The notes beneath the pieces were generated by a model that was not told the DNA's origin, did no database searches, and saw nothing but the letters and a program-made list of their open reading frames with translations. Shown here in pieces: positions 41,242-51,534 of a stretch of 52,878 nt of DNA. Location: assembly GCA_945897865.1 (NCBI GenBank), contig CAMDHJ010000007.1:1-52878 (forward strand). The letters are read 5' to 3'. Positions within the stretch are counted from its first letter, which is position 1, and the number at the start of each line of letters is the position of its first letter. Origin of the DNA: Tepidiphilus sp. J10 (GTDB lineage Bacteria > Pseudomonadota > Gammaproteobacteria > Burkholderiales > Thiobacillaceae). The position numbers were made by a program, and so were the translations under genes.

Positions 41242-44200
41242 ATGGTAAAGCTCCCCGAATATTGGCGACAGATCAAATCGCGGCTGCGCAGTCGCGGCAT
41301 GCCACCTAATGCATCGCTTGATGAAGCACCGCTGCGCGCCGAGCTGTTCAGCGCCGACCAGATGGCGCAGCACGGCGCACGCCTGGCCGACGCGCACCGC
41401 ATCGCAGTGGGACGGCAGCCGGACCAGTTGCTGGCGCGACTCGATGCCAACGAGGCGGTGCTGGTCGAGACCTGCCGCCAACTCACTCTGGCGGTGGCGG
41501 CGAAGCACCGCATCACCCCGGCCGCCGAATGGCTGCTCGACAACCTGTATCTGATCGAAGAACAGATACGCACCGCCCGCCGCCACTTGCCCAGGGGCTA
41601 TAGCCGCGAGCTGCCCAGCCTGGCCGATGGCGTTTCCAGCGGCTTGCCTCGCGTATATGACATCGCGCTGGAAACCATCGCGCATGGCGACGGACGCGTC
41701 GACCCGGACAGCCTGCGCCGCTTTGTCGCCACTTATCAGACCGTGACGCCGTTGCGCCTGGGTGAGTTGTGGGCAATTCCGATCATGCTGCGTCTGGCGT
41801 TGATCGAGAATCTGCGCCGAGTGGCGGTGCGCATTTCGGCGGGCAGAAGGGAACGCGATCTGGCCGTCGGCTGGGCGGAGACGCTGAGCGAGATTTCGCA
41901 TCGGGATCCGAAAAATCTGATTCTGGTGATCGCCGACATGGCGCACTCGAAACCACCGATGTCGCCGCCGTTCATCTCGGAACTGGCGCGTCGCCTGCAA
42001 GGCCAGGGTCCGTCACTGAGCCTACCGCTGACCTGGATCGAGCAGCAACTGGCCGATGGCGGGCTCAACATCGAACAAGTGGTGCGCGCCGGCAACCAGC
42101 AGCAAGCCGCCGATCAGGTTTCGATCAGCAACAGCATCGGCAGCCTGCGCCTGTTGAGCACGCAGGACTGGCGCGAGTTCGTCGAGGCGATGAGCGTGGT
42201 CGACAGTACGTTGCGCAACGATCCGGCCGTGGCCTACGCCAGCATGGATTTCGCCAGCCGCGACGGCTATCGCCACATGGTGGAGTCCATCGCCAAGGTG
42301 TGCGTCAACACCAGCAAGCTGGCGGAAGCCAGCGTGGCCGACAAGGCCATTGAGCTGGCACGAGCGAGCGCTGAAACGCTGGGAAAAACCGACCGCCGCT
42401 CGCATGTCGGTTATTACCTGATCGACCGCGGCCGCCACGAGCTGGAACAGGCTTGTGGCGCGCATTTGCCGTTCACCACCCGGCTGCGGCGCGGCGCCAG
42501 CCGGACCCCCTTGTTGTGGTATCTCGGCGCGATCACGCTGTTGACGCTGCTGCTCAGCGCCGGGCTGGTGGCGCGGGCCTGGCTGAACGGCGTCAACGTC
42601 TGGGTGTTGCTGCTGACCGGCCTCCTCGCCCTGCTCGCCACGGGCCAGCTTGCGACCGCGCTGGTGAACTGGCTGACCACCTCGCTGGCGTCGCCGCGGC
42701 CGCTGCCGCGCATGGATTTTTCCAACGGCATCCCGCCGCAATACCGCACGCTGGTGGCGGTGCCGACGCTGCTGAGCAGCCCGCAAAACGTCGAGCATCT
42801 GGTCGAGGCGCTGGAAGTGCGTTTTCTGGCCAATCGCAATGCCCATCTGCACTTCGCGCTGTTGACCGATTTTCGCGATGCCGCCGAGGAAACCCTGCCG
42901 CAAGACGCGTCATTGCTGGCCTTGGCGGCGGAGCGTATCACTGCGTTGAACACGCAATACGCGGCGGGCCGAGATGATGTCTTCTTTCTGCTGCATCGCC
43001 CGCGCCGGTGGAACCCGCATGACCGCATCTGGATGGGCTACGAGCGCAAGCGCGGCAAGCTGGCGGACCTGAACACCTTGCTGCGCACAGGTCGATCCGA
43101 TGCTTTCTCGTTGCTGATCGGCGACATCGCCAGCCTGGCCGGCGTGAAATATGTCATCACGCTGGATACCGACACGCAGTTGCCGCGCGAAGCCGCGCAG
43201 CAATTCATCGGCGCCATGGCGCACCCGCTCAATCAAGCCATCTATGACCCGGTACTGGGCCGCGTCCGCGCCGGCTACGGCATCCTGCAACCGCGCGTCA
43301 GCTCCAGCCTGCCGGTCGCCAATCAATCGCGCTATGCCCGCCTGAATAGCGGCGAGCCGGGCATCGACCCGTACACGCGGGCGGTGTCCGATGTGTATCA
43401 GGACGCGTTCCAGGAAGGTTCCTTCATCGGCAAGGGCATTTACGACGTTGCCGCGTTCGAACAGGCGCTGTCCGGCCGCTTCCCGGAAAATCGCATACTC
43501 AGCCACGACCTGCTGGAGGGCTGCCACGCCCGCGCCGGCTTGCTCAGCGACGTGCAGTTGTACGAGGAATATCCGGCCCGCTACGGCGCCGACGTGGAGC
43601 GACGCTATCGCTGGATCCGCGGCGACTGGCAGCTCGTCGCCTGGCTGCTGCCCTGGGCGCCGGGGGCGAATGGGCGCTGGCAGCGAAATCCGCTGACCCT
43701 GCTGTCGCGCTGGAAGTTGTTGGATAACCTGCGCCGCAGTCTGGTGCCGGCGGCATTGACGCTGCTGTTGCTGCTAGGCTGGACGCTGTTTGCTTCGCCC
43801 CTGTTCTGGACCCTGGCGGTACTCGGCATTCTGCTGATACCGCCGGTGCTTTCCAGCCTGCTGGATGTGCTGCGCAAACCGACCGACATGCGCCCCGGCC
43901 AGCATTTCGCGGCAACTGCGCACGCCGCCGTCCAGCGCCTGCTGCAAACCGGATTTGCGCTGGTGACATTGCCGCATGAAGCGGCTTACAGCCTGGATGC
44001 GGCCCTGCGCACGCTCGGCCGATTGCTGTTCACGCAGCAACGGCTGCTGGAATGGAAAGCCTCCGGCGATCAAGACCCGAGCCGCCGCGACGATCCGCTC
44101 GCTGTATTGCACGGCATGGCGTTCGCGCCCGCGCTGGCCATCGCCACGGCAAGTTGGCTGGTGGTGATGAATCCGGCCGCGCTGCCGCTGGCCGGGCCGA

Positions 44201-47200
44201 TTTTGTTGCTGTGGCTGCTGTCCCCCGCCATCGTCTGGTGGCTCAGCCTGCCGCTGCCGCGTCGTGTGGCGCGCCTGAGCGCGGAACAGACGCGTTTCCT
44301 CGGCCGCATCGCGCGCAAGACCTGGGCGTATTTCGAGACTTTCGTCGGCCCGGACGACCACTGGCTGCCGCCGGACAATTACCAGGAGTACCGCGCCGCC
44401 ACGCTGGCGCATCGCACCTCGCCGACCAATATGGGCCTGTCGCTGCTGGCCAATCTGTCGGCGCATGATTTCGGCTACATCCCGACCGGGCAACTGCTCG
44501 AACGCACTGCCAACGCGCTGACCAGCATGGCCGGGCTGGAACGCCATCGCGGCCATTTCTACAACTGGTACGACACGCAAACCCTGCGTCCGCTGCACCC
44601 GGCTTACATCTCGACGGTGGACAGCGGCAATCTGGCCGGCCATCTGCTGACTTTACGCCCCGGCCTCCTGGCCTTGCTGGACCAGCAGATCCTGTCGCCG
44701 CGCACGCTGGACGGCGTGCGCGACACGTTGGGAATCCTGATCGCGGCGGCGGGCCAACCGACACCGGCGACGGTGACGCAGTTCAAGATGGCGTTGGAAT
44801 CCGCGCAGATCGTAGGGCGGAAAAGCAGTTTTATCGCGCCTTCCGCCGGAAGGTGGGCCGCTCATACGGCGGAAGGCGCCGGCCAAACCCCGCCGGCTTT
44901 TCCGCCCTACGAACTCACACTGGTAGCGGCTCGGCATCTGTTCGACCGGCTGGCGCGCTACGCCACTGCGATCATTGACGAATTCGCCGACGATTTTGCC
45001 AATGAGCCGGCAAACCAGGCCAACTGGTGGGCCGGCGCACTGTCCCGGCAATGTCAGGCGATGCGCGAGGAACTGATCTTTCTCGCGCCCTGGAGCGGCC
45101 TGCCGGAAGCCCCGGTCGGGCTGGGCGGTTTTGACGATATCAACCTGATACCGACCTTGCGCGATCTGGCCGGGCTGAAACTGGCCTGGTCGGACCGCCT
45201 GGCAAGCCGGCTCGATGCAAGCACATCTTCAGCCCAGACCCAGTGGCTCAATACCCTCGCCAATGATCTGGAACAAGGCAGCGCGCATGCCCGGGCGCGT
45301 ATCGCCAGCATCGAGCAACTGGCGTTGCAGGCCGGTGAAATGGCCAACATGGAATACGGTTTCCTGTACGACAAGGCGGCACGCCAACTTGTCATCGGCT
45401 ACAGCGTGGAAGAGCGGCGGCGCGACAGCAGTTTCTACGACCTGCTGGCATCGGAAGCGCGTCTCGCCGTGTTCGTCGCCATCGCGCAGGGGCAGTTGCC
45501 GCAGGAGAGCTGGTTCGCGCTCGGACGTCTGCTCACCCGCGCCGGCGGTGAACCGATTCTGTTGTCGTGGAGCGGGTCGATGTTCGAGTACCTGATGCCG
45601 CAACTGGTGATGCCGACCTACGACCACACCCTACTCGACCAGACCGCGCGCGCGGCGGTGGCGCGGCAGATCGAATACGGCCAGCAACTCGGCCTGCCCT
45701 GGGGTGTCTCGGAATCCGGCTACAACACGGTCGATCTGCAGCTCAACTATCAATACCGCGCGTTCGGCGTGCCCGGCCTGGGACTGAAACGCGGCCTCGG
45801 CGAAGATCGCGTGGTGGCGCCCTATGCTTCGGTGATGGCGCTGATGGTGGCGCCGGAAGCGGCCTGCCTGAATCTGCAACGGCTGTCCGCGGCCGGGGCT
45901 GAAGGCGCCTTCGGTTTTCACGAGGCGATCGACTACACGCCGCTGCGTCAGCGACGCGGCGAAAAACAGACGCTGGTGCGCTCCTACATGGTGCATCACC
46001 AGGGCATGAGCCTGCTGGCGCTGGCCTATCTGTTGCTGGATCGGCCGATGCAGAAACGTTTTGCCGCCGACCCGCTGCTGCAATCGACGCTGTTGCTGCT
46101 GCAGGAACGCATCCCGCGCGCTTCGCTGCTGTACGCCCAAACCGCCGAACTGACCGGCATCGATACCGGCACCAGCACACCGGAAATGCCGATCCGCGTT
46201 TTGCGCAATCTGGATACGCCGACACCGGAAGTACAGTTGCTGTCGAATGGCCGCTATCACGTCATGCTGACCCATACCGGCGGCGGTTACAGCCGCTGGA
46301 ACGACCTGGCGGTGACACGCTGGCGGGAAGACAGCGTGCGCGATGCCTGGGGCACCTTCACCTATCTGCATGACGTGGCCAGCGGCGCGACCTGGTCCAC
46401 CGCGCACCAGCCGACGCAGCGCCGCGCCACGCATTACGAAGCGATCTTCTCGGAAGGCCGCGCCGAATTCCGCCGGCATGATGTTGGCAGCCATAGCCGG
46501 GGCGAAGACTTCGATCTGGAGACCCACACCGATATCGTCGTCTCGCCGGAAGACGACATCGAATTGCGCCGGGTCCGCATCACCAACCGGGGCGACGCGC
46601 CGCGCACGATCGAAATCACCAGCTATGCCGAAGTGGTGCTGGCGACACCCGCCGCCGATGCGCTGCATCCGGCCTTCAGCAATCTGTTCGTGCAGAGCGA
46701 GATCATCGAATCGCGCCAGGCCATCCTCTGCACCCGGCGGCCACGCTCGCGCGAAGAGCATTCTCCCTGGCTGTTCCATCTGATGTCGGTACACGATGCC
46801 GAGGTCGAATCACTGTCTTTCGAAACGGATCGCGCCCGCTTCATCGGTCGCGGCCGTATCGCCGCGTCGCCGCAGGCCATGGAGCAGGATGGCGCGTTGT
46901 CCGGCAGCCAGGGTTCGGTGCTCGACCCGGTTGTCGCGATCCGCTGCCGCATCACGCTGCAGCCGGAACAGTCGGCCAGCATCGATCTGGTGTTCGGTAT
47001 CGGCGACAGCCGCGCGGCGGTGCTCAATCTGGTCGAGAAATATCAGGATCGCCGGCTAGCCGATCGCGTCTTCGAGCTGGCCTGGACCCACGCCCAGGTG
47101 CTGTTGCGCCAGATCAACGCCAACGAGGCCGACGCCCAGCTTTACGGGCGTCTGGCGAATTCGATCCTCTACGCGCATGCCGGCTTGCGCGCCGACAGCG

Positions 47201-50091
47201 GCGTCTTGATGAAGAACCGGCGCGGCCAGTCCGGCCTCTGGGGCTATGCCATTTCCGGTGACCTGCCGATCGTGCTGCTGCAGATCGGCGACCTGGCCAA
47301 CATCGAACTGGTGCGCCAGTTGATTCAGGCGCATGCCTACTGGCGGCTGAAGGGGCTGGTGGTCGACCTGGTGATCTGGAACGAGGATCGCGCCGGTTAT
47401 CGCCAGGCCTTGCAGGACCAGATTCTCGGCCTGGTCGCGGTGGGCCTGGAAAGCCAGATCATCGACCGGCCGGGCGGCATCTTCATCCGTTCGGCGGAGC
47501 AGATTTCCGAGGAAGACCGCACGCTGTTCCAGACCGTCGCCCGCGTCATTCTGAGCGACAACTGGGGCACGCTGGCGGAACAACTCGACCGCCCCTTGCC
47601 GCCGGTGGTGCGCGTGCCAAGATTGCCGTGGAAGGTGCCAAGGCCAGAATTGCCCGCCGCCTTCAACTTGCCGCAACGCGAGCTGATCCTGGCCAACGGC
47701 ATCGGCGGTTTCACGCCGGATGGTCGCGAATACGTCATCACCACCACGCCGGAGCAACTGACTCCGGCGCCGTGGGTCAACGTGCTGGCCAATGCGCAAT
47801 TCGGCAGCGTCATTTCCGAAAGCGGCCAGGCCTACACCTGGGCCGAGAACGCGCACGAATTCCGCCTGACGCCATGGGACAACGACCCGGTCAGCGACAC
47901 CGGCGGCGAAGCGTTCTATCTGCGTGACGAGGACACCGGCCAGTTCTGGTCACCGACGCCGCTGCCCCGGCGCGGTGCGACGCCTTACGTCAGCCGGCAC
48001 GGCTTCGGCTACAGCGTGTTCGAACATACCGAAAGCGGCATCCATTCCGAGTTGTGGATCTATGTCGCCACCGACGCGCCGGTGAAGTTCGCCGTGCTCA
48101 AACTACACAACCAGTCCGGCCGCGCGCGGCGTCTGTCGGCCACTGGCTATGTGGAATGGGTGTTGGGCGATCTACGGCCTAAGACCGCGATGCACGTCGC
48201 CACCGAAGTCGATGCCGCCAGCGGCGCGATCTACGCGCGCAATGCCTACAACACGGAATTTCCCGACCGCGTCGCCTTCTTTGATGTGGACGACCCGCAG
48301 CGCAGCTTCACCTGCGACCGCGCCGAATTCATCGGCCGCAACGGCAGCCTGAAAAACCCGGCGGCACTCGGCCGCACGCATCTTTCCGGCAAGCTGGGCA
48401 GCGGGCTGGACCCGTGCTGCGCGCTGCAGGTCGGCGTCAATCTGGGCGACGGGCAGACGCGCGAGATCGTGTTCCGTTTGGGCGTGGGAGGCATACCGGG
48501 TGCTGAAGACGCCAATCGTCTGGTGCATCGCTTCCGTGGCAACGACGCCGCCCGTCGCACGCTGGAAGCGGTCTGGGCGTTCTGGAACCACAGCCTGGGC
48601 GCGGTGCAGGTGGAAACGCCGGATGAATCGCTCAACGTACTGGCCAACGGCTGGCTGCTGTATCAAACCCTGGCCTGCCGCATGTGGGCGCGCAGCGGCT
48701 ATTACCAGTCCGGCGGCGCCTTCGGCTTCCGCGACCAGTTGCAGGATGCGATGGCGCTGGTGCACAACGAACCCGGCTTGCTGCGCGCGCAACTGCTGTT
48801 GAGCGCCAGTCGCCAGTTCAGCGAAGGCGATGTGCAGCACTGGTGGCATCCGCCCGCCGGACGCGGCGTGCGCACCCATTGTTCCGACGATTACCTGTGG
48901 CTGGCGCTGGCCACCAGCCGCTATGTGCTGTGCAGCGGCGACACCGGCGTGCTGGAGGAAGCTGTGCCGTTCCTGGCAGGCCGCCCGCTCAATCCGGACG
49001 ACGAGTCCTACTATGACCTGCCCGGCTCAGCCTCGGGCACGGAAAGCCTGTATCAACACTGCCTTCGCGCCATCCGTTATGGCATGCGCTTCGGCGAACA
49101 CGGCCTGCCACTGATCGGCTCCGGCGACTGGAACGACGGCATGAATCGAGTCGGCATCCACGGCAAGGGCGAAAGCGTCTGGCTAGGCTTCTTCCTGATC
49201 GAAGTGCTGCGCCAGTTCGGCACACTGGCGCAGCAACACGACGACCCCGATTTCGCCGAATTCTGCGCAACCGAAGGCCAGCGTCTGCGCGACAACATCG
49301 AACAGCACGCCTGGGACGGCGACTGGTATCGCCGCGCCTGGTTCGACGACGGCACGCCGCTGGGATCGGCCGGCAACAGCGAATGCCAGATCGACTCCAT
49401 ATCGCAAAGCTGGTCGGTGCTGTCCGGCATCTCGGTGGGAGTCAACAGCAGCGAGCGTTCCCGCCGCGCCATGCAGGCGCTGGACGCACGCCTGGTCCGC
49501 CGCGAAGCGGGCTTGGTGCAACTGCTCGACCCGCCGTTCGACCAGACCGACCTCGACCCCGGCTACATCAAAGGGTACGTGCCCGGTGTACGCGAAAACG
49601 GCGGCCAGTACACCCACGCCGCGATCTGGGCGGCAATGGCCTTCGCTGCACTTGGCGACAACCGCCGCGCCTGGGAAATCACCACCCTGATCAACCCCGC
49701 CAACCACGCCAAATCCACCGACGCCATCGCGGTTTACAAAGTGGAACCCTATGTCATGGCCGCCGACATCTACGCCGTATCGCCCCACACCGGCCGCGGT
49801 GGCTGGACCTGGTACACCGGCTCCGCCGGCTGGATGTACCGGCTCATCGTCGAATCGCTGCTGGGATTGCGCCTGGAAGTGGACAAGCTGCACATCACCC
49901 CCTGCTTGCCGGCTCACTGGCCGGGCTTCAAGCTGCATTACCGCTTCCGCGAAACGGTGTATCACATCATCGTCGTGCAGGATGGCGCGGCGGGTCTCAG
50001 CGTCGATGGCGTTGAGCTGGAAGGGCGGGTGATCCGCCTACTGAACGACCATCGGGAACACTACGTAGAAGTCAAAGTAAATTCCCGCTGA
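41242..50091 (+). CDS. Giant NdvB/cyclic beta-1,2-glucan synthase-like protein (GT84-glycoamylase-GH94)
   Basis: 2,949 residues. Membrane segments at about 422-480, 833-875 and 955-1005. GT84-type glycosyltransferase at about 490-800: DTDTQ near 638, LSHDLLEGCHARAG near 752, RRYRWIRGDWQ near 786. Glycoamylase-like domain at about 1026-1600: WYDTQTLRPLHPAYISTVDS, SGSMFEYLMPQLVMPTYDH. Two GH94-type beta-sandwich blocks (about 1660-1850 and 2150-2310), then the GH94 catalytic barrel with GSGDWNDGMNRVG near 2626. Related enzymes polymerise UDP-glucose into beta-1,2-glucan, trim it and cyclise it for periplasmic osmoadaptation. A 33-residue segment (1191-1223) is encoded by an inserted palindromic repeat. 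The product could instead be a linear glucan. Confidence 0.9.
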   Translation: MVKLPEYWRQIKSRLRSRGMPPNASLDEAPLRAELFSADQMAQHGARLADAHRIAVGRQPDQLLARLDANEAVLVETCRQLTLAVAAKHRITPAAEWLLDNLYLIEEQIRTARRHLPRGYSRELPSLADGVSSGLPRVYDIALETIAHGDGRVDPDSLRRFVATYQTVTPLRLGELWAIPIMLRLALIENLRRVAVRISAGRRERDLAVGWAETLSEISHRDPKNLILVIADMAHSKPPMSPPFISELARRLQGQGPSLSLPLTWIEQQLADGGLNIEQVVRAGNQQQAADQVSISNSIGSLRLLSTQDWREFVEAMSVVDSTLRNDPAVAYASMDFASRDGYRHMVESIAKVCVNTSKLAEASVADKAIELARASAETLGKTDRRSHVGYYLIDRGRHELEQACGAHLPFTTRLRRGASRTPLLWYLGAITLLTLLLSAGLVARAWLNGVNVWVLLLTGLLALLATGQLATALVNWLTTSLASPRPLPRMDFSNGIPPQYRTLVAVPTLLSSPQNVEHLVEALEVRFLANRNAHLHFALLTDFRDAAEETLPQDASLLALAAERITALNTQYAAGRDDVFFLLHRPRRWNPHDRIWMGYERKRGKLADLNTLLRTGRSDAFSLLIGDIASLAGVKYVITLDTDTQLPREAAQQFIGAMAHPLNQAIYDPVLGRVRAGYGILQPRVSSSLPVANQSRYARLNSGEPGIDPYTRAVSDVYQDAFQEGSFIGKGIYDVAAFEQALSGRFPENRILSHDLLEGCHARAGLLSDVQLYEEYPARYGADVERRYRWIRGDWQLVAWLLPWAPGANGRWQRNPLTLLSRWKLLDNLRRSLVPAALTLLLLLGWTLFASPLFWTLAVLGILLIPPVLSSLLDVLRKPTDMRPGQHFAATAHAAVQRLLQTGFALVTLPHEAAYSLDAALRTLGRLLFTQQRLLEWKASGDQDPSRRDDPLAVLHGMAFAPALAIATASWLVVMNPAALPLAGPILLLWLLSPAIVWWLSLPLPRRVARLSAEQTRFLGRIARKTWAYFETFVGPDDHWLPPDNYQEYRAATLAHRTSPTNMGLSLLANLSAHDFGYIPTGQLLERTANALTSMAGLERHRGHFYNWYDTQTLRPLHPAYISTVDSGNLAGHLLTLRPGLLALLDQQILSPRTLDGVRDTLGILIAAAGQPTPATVTQFKMALESAQIVGRKSSFIAPSAGRWAAHTAEGAGQTPPAFPPYELTLVAARHLFDRLARYATAIIDEFADDFANEPANQANWWAGALSRQCQAMREELIFLAPWSGLPEAPVGLGGFDDINLIPTLRDLAGLKLAWSDRLASRLDASTSSAQTQWLNTLANDLEQGSAHARARIASIEQLALQAGEMANMEYGFLYDKAARQLVIGYSVEERRRDSSFYDLLASEARLAVFVAIAQGQLPQESWFALGRLLTRAGGEPILLSWSGSMFEYLMPQLVMPTYDHTLLDQTARAAVARQIEYGQQLGLPWGVSESGYNTVDLQLNYQYRAFGVPGLGLKRGLGEDRVVAPYASVMALMVAPEAACLNLQRLSAAGAEGAFGFHEAIDYTPLRQRRGEKQTLVRSYMVHHQGMSLLALAYLLLDRPMQKRFAADPLLQSTLLLLQERIPRASLLYAQTAELTGIDTGTSTPEMPIRVLRNLDTPTPEVQLLSNGRYHVMLTHTGGGYSRWNDLAVTRWREDSVRDAWGTFTYLHDVASGATWSTAHQPTQRRATHYEAIFSEGRAEFRRHDVGSHSRGEDFDLETHTDIVVSPEDDIELRRVRITNRGDAPRTIEITSYAEVVLATPAADALHPAFSNLFVQSEIIESRQAILCTRRPRSREEHSPWLFHLMSVHDAEVESLSFETDRARFIGRGRIAASPQAMEQDGALSGSQGSVLDPVVAIRCRITLQPEQSASIDLVFGIGDSRAAVLNLVEKYQDRRLADRVFELAWTHAQVLLRQINANEADAQLYGRLANSILYAHAGLRADSGVLMKNRRGQSGLWGYAISGDLPIVLLQIGDLANIELVRQLIQAHAYWRLKGLVVDLVIWNEDRAGYRQALQDQILGLVAVGLESQIIDRPGGIFIRSAEQISEEDRTLFQTVARVILSDNWGTLAEQLDRPLPPVVRVPRLPWKVPRPELPAAFNLPQRELILANGIGGFTPDGREYVITTTPEQLTPAPWVNVLANAQFGSVISESGQAYTWAENAHEFRLTPWDNDPVSDTGGEAFYLRDEDTGQFWSPTPLPRRGATPYVSRHGFGYSVFEHTESGIHSELWIYVATDAPVKFAVLKLHNQSGRARRLSATGYVEWVLGDLRPKTAMHVATEVDAASGAIYARNAYNTEFPDRVAFFDVDDPQRSFTCDRAEFIGRNGSLKNPAALGRTHLSGKLGSGLDPCCALQVGVNLGDGQTREIVFRLGVGGIPGAEDANRLVHRFRGNDAARRTLEAVWAFWNHSLGAVQVETPDESLNVLANGWLLYQTLACRMWARSGYYQSGGAFGFRDQLQDAMALVHNEPGLLRAQLLLSASRQFSEGDVQHWWHPPAGRGVRTHCSDDYLWLALATSRYVLCSGDTGVLEEAVPFLAGRPLNPDDESYYDLPGSASGTESLYQHCLRAIRYGMRFGEHGLPLIGSGDWNDGMNRVGIHGKGESVWLGFFLIEVLRQFGTLAQQHDDPDFAEFCATEGQRLRDNIEQHAWDGDWYRRAWFDDGTPLGSAGNSECQIDSISQSWSVLSGISVGVNSSERSRRAMQALDARLVRREAGLVQLLDPPFDQTDLDPGYIKGYVPGVRENGGQYTHAAIWAAMAFAALGDNRRAWEITTLINPANHAKSTDAIAVYKVEPYVMAADIYAVSPHTGRGGWTWYTGSAGWMYRLIVESLLGLRLEVDKLHITPCLPAHWPGFKLHYRFRETVYHIIVVQDGAAGLSVDGVELEGRVIRLLNDHREHYVEVKVNSR
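44812..44910. repeat. REPIN-like palindrome, family A copy 4, in frame inside the glucan synthase gene
   Basis: 99 bp from GTAGGGCGGAAAAGC to GCTTTTCCGCCCTAC, with inner arms GCGCCTTCCGCCG / CGGCGGAAGGCGC. It begins on a codon boundary and is exactly 33 codons, adding residues that start VGRKSSFIAPSAG and end PPAFPPY without a stop. It sits in the glycoamylase-like region between MALESAQI and ELTLVAARHLF. Confidence 0.9.
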
Positions 50092-50284
50092 ATGCGCCAT
50101 AGGACAGGCAGTAGTGCTCCATCTCACTCACCGAAGGGCAAAAACACGAGCCGAGTCGAGCGGCCAAAATGAGGCTAAGTGGATGAAGCGAAGAGCGGTT
50201 CGAAACTTTGTTCTAGGCCGCTCTCGAAAATTTCTAATCTTTATTAATCATTTCCGGTCTTTTTTATGAAGAACCACAAAAGAC

Positions 50285-51490
50285 TTACCAATTGGTTTCC
50301 CGCTCCGCCGTCGCTGAAATCTTGTGTATCGACAGGTCAGCTCCGTTGAACTCTTCTTCGGTATCCAGGCGCAAGCCTATTGCCAGTTTCAGTGCACCAT
50401 AGACCACCGCGCCCCCAATCAGGGCGATCAGCACGCCCGTCAGCGTGCCTACCAGTTGTGCGCTGAAGCTGATGCCGCCGAGCCCCCCTAAGCTCTGCAA
50501 GCCGAATATGCCAGCCGCAATACCACCCCAGGCACCGCAAAGGCCATGCAACGGCCAAACGCCAAGTACATCGTCGATCTTCCATTTGTTTTGCGTGATG
50601 GTAAACATGATCACGAACAGACCACCCGCGATGGCACCGGTAGCCAGGGCGCCGAGCGGATGCATCAGATCGGAACCGGCGCAGACAGCGACCAGACCAG
50701 CGAGTGGACCGTTGTGAATGAAGCCGGGGTCATTCTTGCCGACCAACAACGCGGCCAGCGTGCCACCGACCATCGCCATCAATGAATTCACCGCAACCAG
50801 GCCGGATACGGCTTCCAATGTCTGCGCCGACATCACGTTGAAACCGAACCAACCCACCGTCAGTATCCAGGCGCCCAGAGCCAGGAAAGGAATGCTCGAC
50901 GGCGGATGCGCAGCCACCCCGCCATCTTGGCGATAGCGCCCACTGCGGGCGCCAAGCAGGATCACCGCCGGCAAGGCAATCCAGCCGCCCATCGCATGCA
51001 CGACGACCGAACCGGCGAAGTCATGGAATTTGGCGCCAAAAGTGGCTTCGACCCAATCCTGATATCCATAGTTGTTGTTCCACGCCATACCTTCAAAAAA
51101 CGGATAGAGGAATCCAACCAAAATGAATGTGGCCGCCAGCTGCGGATTGAAACGGGCGCGTTCGGCGATACCGCCAGAGACGATGGCCGGGATCGCGGCG
51201 GCGAAGGTTAGCAGGAAGAAGAATTTGACCAGGTCGTAACCGTTCTTCTGAATCAGATGTTCAGCTCCACTGAGGAAATTGACCCCATAGGCGATGCTGT
51301 ATCCGATGAAAAAATAGGCAATCGTGGAGACAGAAAAATCGGTCAGGATTTTGACCAGCGCATTGACTTGGTTTTTCTTGCGTACAGTGCCCAACTCCAG
51401 AAAGGCAAAACCAGCGTGCATGGCCAGCACCATGATTGCGCCCAGCAAGATGAACAGGACATCTGCCCCTGATTTGAATGCGTCCACCAT
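50285..51490 (-). CDS. amt: Ammonium transporter (Amt/AmtB family)
   Basis: 401 residues, eleven predicted transmembrane helices. The twin-His pore is present: His in VVHAMGGWIALPA near 164 and in PLHGLCGAWGGIAAG near 312. GGIAERARFNPQ is in the selectivity region. The C-terminal cytoplasmic tail (GLRLDTEEEFNGADLSIHKI) is where PII/GlnK proteins dock. ATG 51490 is chosen over an upstream in-frame TTG because AGGAG lies eight bases before it. A sigma-54-type promoter lies 45-62 bp upstream. No glnK gene is adjacent. It is convergent with the glucan synthase gene. Confidence 0.94.
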   Translation of the reverse strand: MVDAFKSGADVLFILLGAIMVLAMHAGFAFLELGTVRKKNQVNALVKILTDFSVSTIAYFFIGYSIAYGVNFLSGAEHLIQKNGYDLVKFFFLLTFAAAIPAIVSGGIAERARFNPQLAATFILVGFLYPFFEGMAWNNNYGYQDWVEATFGAKFHDFAGSVVVHAMGGWIALPAVILLGARSGRYRQDGGVAAHPPSSIPFLALGAWILTVGWFGFNVMSAQTLEAVSGLVAVNSLMAMVGGTLAALLVGKNDPGFIHNGPLAGLVAVCAGSDLMHPLGALATGAIAGGLFVIMFTITQNKWKIDDVLGVWPLHGLCGAWGGIAAGIFGLQSLGGLGGISFSAQLVGTLTGVLIALIGGAVVYGALKLAIGLRLDTEEEFNGADLSIHKISATAERETNW

Positions 51491-51534
51491 GAATCTCACT
51501 CCTGAAAGGTCTAAATTCGTCAAACCGAGCAGTC

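Noticed and set aside
39963-41573. A 536-codon minus-strand frame opposite the AI-2E permease and glucan synthase start
   Set aside because: Crosses two real genes and an operon junction; composition typical of antisense noise.
50092-50284. Terminator between the glucan synthase and amt genes
   Set aside because: Only a weak stem (GAGCGG / CCGCTC, 19-nt loop) at 50193-50223 is visible; not convincing enough to annotate.
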